NCBI GenBank assembly: GCA_026389735.1
Contig: JAPLHH010000185.1
Span: 1 to 9,390 of the forward strand
Direction: 5' to 3'
Origin: Chloroflexota bacterium
GTDB lineage: Bacteria > Chloroflexota > Dehalococcoidia > GIF9 > UBA5620
DNA length: 9,390 nt
The notes beneath the pieces were generated by a model that was not told the origin of the DNA, searched no databases, and saw only the letters and a list, made by a program, of their open reading frames with translations. Below are positions 6,482 to 9,390 of this stretch, piece by piece. Every line of letters starts with the position of its first letter. Position 1 is the stretch's first letter. A program made the translations under genes and the position numbers.

Positions 6482-8029
6482 ATGTCACTAGATCGCAGAT
6501 TACCCGTTTTTAATGCCGGAAAGTCGTTGTATGACGAGTTCGGGGCAAAGAAAATGAATGACTTTGTGGCTTATGTAAAGTCACTTACTCCCGTGGCTGG
6601 AAAAGGCATAAAGATATCTAAAAATGAAGCTGGCGTAGTATTTGAGTTAAATAATGAGGTATTAGAAATATCCGGCGACTTGGACACTCACTATGCAATG
6701 GGAGAGTGTTTTTATGCTTCAAACAGAACTGCTCCTAGTGGTGGAAGAACTTATGGACCGTGGGGTGGAATATGTGATCCGGGGATCAATCAGTATCCGG
6801 GTAGTATTGGGCAGCAACCATCGCTCCCAACAGGGACAACTGTTGCTTCTCCATCATTTGATGAATGGAATAGACTTTACAGAACAAGATTATCATCAAT
6901 AATTAATCGTGCCGATTATCCATTTGGAGTACCGGAACAGGGAGTTAAATTTAATTTTATAGAAAGAGAGTTTAATGTAAACGAGGCATGGTTGTCTTTT
7001 GATACCTCCCCCTGCGCCCCCGGTTCCTATCAAAAATTCTACAGTGCAGTAACTGACCCAGCGTATGCTGGCGTAACAGTTCCAAAAACTTTTACAGATT
7101 TTGTGCAGGGTGAACATTCTGGATTTGTAAATCGACAAGCGCGGTTTGATGCATTTGGTAGATTAGAAATAGTTGGCACTCAAGCTCTGTCAGCAAGAAG
7201 ACCTTACTTTGAGCTTCCATATTTACTTGGTACTACTTCTTTTGGATCTAGCACAGCAGGACCGGGGGGTGTAACTGGATACTGGGGTGGGGAAAGAGAT
7301 AAATCCAGTGTCGGCTACATCACCTCAGGAGTTAATGGTTGGACTGATACTTGGAATGTTACTAGGCAGCCTATTGGTCCGTTTTACCCAGATAACGTGT
7401 CGTTGCCGACAGGGCCGACCGTATACATGCAACCCAAAACTTTTGGAGTAGAGTACTACCCATTAAGACCGGTATTGGGTGGCACTTCTGGTAACCCACA
7501 AATAGTGTATTATCAAAGACCATTAAAATTTGATTGCAGAGGTGGTTTGTTTGAAATAGGAGAAGAAGAGGCAGTCCCTTTGGGCGGCGGCGGTGGCGCA
7601 GGTGCAATAATTCCGCTTAATATTTATGGTTCCTATGCAAGTGGTGGTAGTATGTACGTAAAAGTGTACAATGGAACCTTTGGTGGCAATGTGCCAAATG
7701 CTCCCGGAAATGAAGTTCCTACGATTACAGAAGGAGGAGTGGCGGTTCGCATTGACGCTGCTACTGCACCAAAGTTGTCAGTTCCATCTGGCACTAAATT
7801 GGTCTATATAAAGGTGAATGTAAACACTGGTGGATATGTTTTAAACAGCTTGTATGAAACTACTTCCTCTGTAGATACTCCAGCAAACACTACTGGAACT
7901 CTGTATCTAAAAATAGCAACTGTGAGCGCTACCACTGGATCAGTCACAATAACGGAACCACAAAACGTCAGGGGAAGCCAAACCTATGAACTGTGTGGTG
8001 GATCGGTTCATCTTTACGCCCTCCCTTAA
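6482..8029 (+). CDS. Large modular tail-tip or fibre-like structural protein
   Basis: This 515-aa protein shows three visible parts. Residues 1-70 form an N-terminal segment with an amphipathic helix (KSLYDEFGAKKMNDFVAYVK) and short strands, probably the attachment end. Residues 71-366 are rich in Gly, Pro, Tyr, Phe and Asn with few long helices, typical of virion beta structures. A Gly run (GGGGGAG, 368-374) then joins a C-terminal domain (about 378-515) of repeated strands: MYVKVYNGTFGGNVP, KLVYIKVNVNTGGYV and TLYLKIATVSATTGSVT, ending YELCGGSVHLYALP. That C-terminal arrangement, with 'vxVxxGxxxxxxPxi' and a closing 'xYxlCGGxVxLy', is one I recognise in general style from tail fibre-type proteins. 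No enzyme motif, chaperone domain or collagen-like repeat is visible. The next gene starts 3 bases after the stop, suggesting tight coupling. Likely role: distal tail, fibre or receptor contact. Confidence 0.65.
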   Translation: MSLDRRLPVFNAGKSLYDEFGAKKMNDFVAYVKSLTPVAGKGIKISKNEAGVVFELNNEVLEISGDLDTHYAMGECFYASNRTAPSGGRTYGPWGGICDPGINQYPGSIGQQPSLPTGTTVASPSFDEWNRLYRTRLSSIINRADYPFGVPEQGVKFNFIEREFNVNEAWLSFDTSPCAPGSYQKFYSAVTDPAYAGVTVPKTFTDFVQGEHSGFVNRQARFDAFGRLEIVGTQALSARRPYFELPYLLGTTSFGSSTAGPGGVTGYWGGERDKSSVGYITSGVNGWTDTWNVTRQPIGPFYPDNVSLPTGPTVYMQPKTFGVEYYPLRPVLGGTSGNPQIVYYQRPLKFDCRGGLFEIGEEEAVPLGGGGGAGAIIPLNIYGSYASGGSMYVKVYNGTFGGNVPNAPGNEVPTITEGGVAVRIDAATAPKLSVPSGTKLVYIKVNVNTGGYVLNSLYETTSSVDTPANTTGTLYLKIATVSATTGSVTITEPQNVRGSQTYELCGGSVHLYALP

Positions 8030-8032
8030 TTT

Positions 8033-8851
8033 ATGAGTTTACTAGGATGCGAATCGGCCCGAGACAGTTTGAAAACGTGGAACAATATGACGTTATCTGC
8101 CACCTTTTCAGCGACATCTACTGTTACTGATGTGGTAAGTGACCCACAAATAGTTTACACAAAAGTTTGGAATAGTGGGGAGGAATTTCTAGTTGATAAA
8201 ACGTGGACTCGTGCCCATCCGTCTGATCTTCAAATAGCCGATGACTATCCAGCTGAAGATAAATTTTGGGTAACAAGTAAGTGTTGCTGCTGGATATGCA
8301 GGTTTGAATTGCTGATAAAATCTAATGACTCCAATAACCCTACACCTACAATAGGAACATCACCTACAGAAGTATCATTTAGGGTTCCGTGGGTAGAATA
8401 TATTGATGGAGTAGAAAACTTAACTGGTACTGATCAGATTTATTGTCGTATTTCTCCAGTTAATGGTATTGGATCTCCCCTAGCTTATACCTCTTATTTT
8501 TGTAACGAACCTACTACGGGGGCTGGTCGCACTCCTATCAAATACAAAGTTGTTTGGACCAACAACGGGGTTCCGTGGTCATTTGGTGGAGGTGGTGATG
8601 GAACATCTACTAGAACATATACTGGATCTGATGGCGGAACAGGAAGCGGTGCTTGGGATCAACTTGGTTTTAGTCTGACAGAAGGCTCTGGATTAGGTAA
8701 TAATGATCTAGAACAGACGTATTGTTGCACTAACGAGCAACAATCAATTTATGGCAGACTGGTATGGGCGGTAAACAAGACTAGCAATGAGGGGTATGAT
8801 TTTAACTCGGTTTTCAGCGGTGATTTAAAAGTGCAAATAGAACTAGAATAA
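8033..8851 (+). CDS. Cys-rich tail-region protein, unknown
   Basis: This 272-aa protein is beta-rich and carries nine Cys residues at 6, 84, 85, 86, 89, 138, 157, 231 and 232, with a striking KCCCWICRF cluster at 83-91 and a CC pair at 231-232. Trp is also frequent (FWVTSK, FRVPWVEYI, YKVVWTNNGVPWSFGGGGD). A Gly/Ser/Thr loop occupies about 184-206. There is no signal peptide, so an export-dependent disulphide role is unlikely; the Cys could bind a metal or form disulphides in mature particles, which I cannot tell. It begins 3 bases after the preceding stop and is followed after 6 bases by a paralogous pair, so it belongs to the same distal-tail operon. I do not recognise the family. Confidence 0.65.
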   Translation: MSLLGCESARDSLKTWNNMTLSATFSATSTVTDVVSDPQIVYTKVWNSGEEFLVDKTWTRAHPSDLQIADDYPAEDKFWVTSKCCCWICRFELLIKSNDSNNPTPTIGTSPTEVSFRVPWVEYIDGVENLTGTDQIYCRISPVNGIGSPLAYTSYFCNEPTTGAGRTPIKYKVVWTNNGVPWSFGGGGDGTSTRTYTGSDGGTGSGAWDQLGFSLTEGSGLGNNDLEQTYCCTNEQQSIYGRLVWAVNKTSNEGYDFNSVFSGDLKVQIELE

Positions 8852-8857
8852 ATTGAT

Positions 8858-9295
8858 ATGCCTTACTCAGATATTGTTATTCCCTTATATTACGACCTGA
8901 CCATTCGGAATTGGACTACTACTGTCGGGGGTCAAAGGTTGCAGCCAAACCTTATACTGGGGCAGTCTGATAGTGTTGACTTTGATGTCAAGTTTGTAAG
9001 AGACGGTGTAGTGGTAGCGTTAACCCAGACTCCGGTTTGGATCTTTACCATAAAGCCAATTGGCCAAACCACCGCTACTGCTCTAGTAGAGTTAAATTCC
9101 GCTAATCAAAGTGGCTCGGGAACCTCTACAAAATATACCTTTACAGCGAGCTTTACAGGTCCTGATTTAGAGGCGTGGCTTGCTACTGTAAATGCCACTA
9201 CAAATTATGCAGCGATTTGCATTAGGGATTCAGTGAATGAGATTGTTACCCTACCTGCATTGACTTGTACCATACTTCCAGACTATACTCTTTAA
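8858..9295 (+). CDS. Tail-tip protein, first of a paralogous pair (BppU-N-like pattern)
   Basis: This 145-aa beta-rich protein has an N-terminal segment MPYSDIVIPLYYDLTIRNW and VGGQRLQP that is repeated in the gene immediately after it. Residues 33-66 read LILGQSDSVDFDVKFVRDGV, then a Thr/Pro strand and VWIFTIKPIG. The order 'xGxSxxxxxxxxxDGxxVxLTxxxVxFxIKP' resembles the N-terminal adaptor domain of upper-baseplate (BppU-type) proteins, which anchor receptor-binding proteins. A later helix (GPDLEAWLATVNA) and strands (AAICIRDSVNEIVTLPALTC) complete the domain. The BppU resemblance is weak pattern evidence; paralogy with the next gene is directly visible. The gap before the next start is 6 bases. 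Confidence 0.65.
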   Translation: MPYSDIVIPLYYDLTIRNWTTTVGGQRLQPNLILGQSDSVDFDVKFVRDGVVVALTQTPVWIFTIKPIGQTTATALVELNSANQSGSGTSTKYTFTASFTGPDLEAWLATVNATTNYAAICIRDSVNEIVTLPALTCTILPDYTL

Positions 9296-9301
9296 AATCT
9301 T

Positions 9302-9390
9302 ATGCCTTCATCAATCATCATTGACCTCTACTACGACCTAGTAAGTCTGAATTGGCTTACAGCAGTCGGCGGGGTGGCCATTCAACCAGC
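9302..9390 (+). CDS. Paralogue of the preceding gene, 3'-truncated by the window
   Basis: An ATG at 9302, preceded by AAATCTT, opens a frame that continues off the window (29 codons plus 2 bases visible). The start MPSSIIIDLYYDLVSLNWLT and VGGVAIQP aligns to the preceding protein's N-terminus with one one-residue gap: 18 of 29 positions are identical, including the LYYDL, NW and VGG elements. The gene is therefore almost certainly a tandem duplicate. The leader is the same type as upstream (no Shine-Dalgarno, T at -1). The rest is not visible. Confidence 0.8.
   Translation, partial: MPSSIIIDLYYDLVSLNWLTAVGGVAIQP

Noticed and set aside
3687..7607. Several 60-92 codon ORFs inside the tape measure and following structural genes on both strands
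   Set aside because: All are contained in larger coherent genes, most on the opposite strand, with no plausible protein pattern and no intergenic room.
8039..8050. Lipobox-like LLGC at residues 3-6 of the Cys-rich protein
   Set aside because: There is no basic n-region or hydrophobic stretch before it, so it cannot be a lipoprotein signal.
1..9390. A novel defence, toxin-antitoxin, CRISPR, retron or mobile-element system
   Set aside because: Every gene-sized frame is explained by a collinear tail operon. No nuclease, reverse transcriptase, transposase, ATPase or repeat-array pattern was seen.

Overview
The window lies entirely inside the tail-building region of a tailed bacteriophage or prophage (Caudoviricetes). 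All 14 genes are on the + strand, packed with gaps of about 3 to 72 bases, and both ends cut through a gene. No integrase, lysis, replication, host, defence, tRNA, CRISPR or IS gene is visible. The tape-measure gene, the frameshifted tail chaperone and the absence of a recognisable sheath suggest a siphovirus-like long non-contractile tail, but contractility cannot be decided from this window alone. The host is unknown. Base composition is moderately AT-rich, and nearly every start lacks a Shine-Dalgarno sequence, so a host that relies little on Shine-Dalgarno initiation (for example Bacteroidota, Verrucomicrobiota or Cyanobacteria) is plausible. That is inference.

Layout. Positions 1-521: C-terminal part of an unrecognised virion gene. 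545-1350: two small genes with the size, order and pattern of a head-tail joining protein and a tail terminator. 1423-1794: probable tail tube subunit, preceded by the longest non-coding gap (72 bases). 1825-2268: small unknown. 2278-2906: tail assembly chaperone, made as a short form (142 aa) and, by -1 slippage on CCCAAAC at 2694-2700, as a 209-aa fusion. The fused extension has no start codon of its own and is easily missed. 2911-3384: small basic protein. 3415-5109: tape measure protein (564 aa). 5123-8851: four structural proteins of unknown exact role, presumably tail tip, baseplate or fibre. 8858-9295 and 9302-9390: two tandem paralogues, the second cut by the window edge.

How the genes work together. 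The chaperone forms would coat the tape measure, the tube subunit would polymerise around it, the terminator would cap the head-proximal end, and the head-tail joining protein would connect it to the capsid. The products after the tape measure would build the distal tip and the host-contact structures.

The strongest observations are the complete programmed -1 frameshift cassette (slippery heptamer, 5-base spacer, 7-bp hairpin, gpT-like extension) and a uniform start-site signature: T at position -1 of all 13 visible starts, with essentially no Shine-Dalgarno and often pyrimidine-rich leaders.
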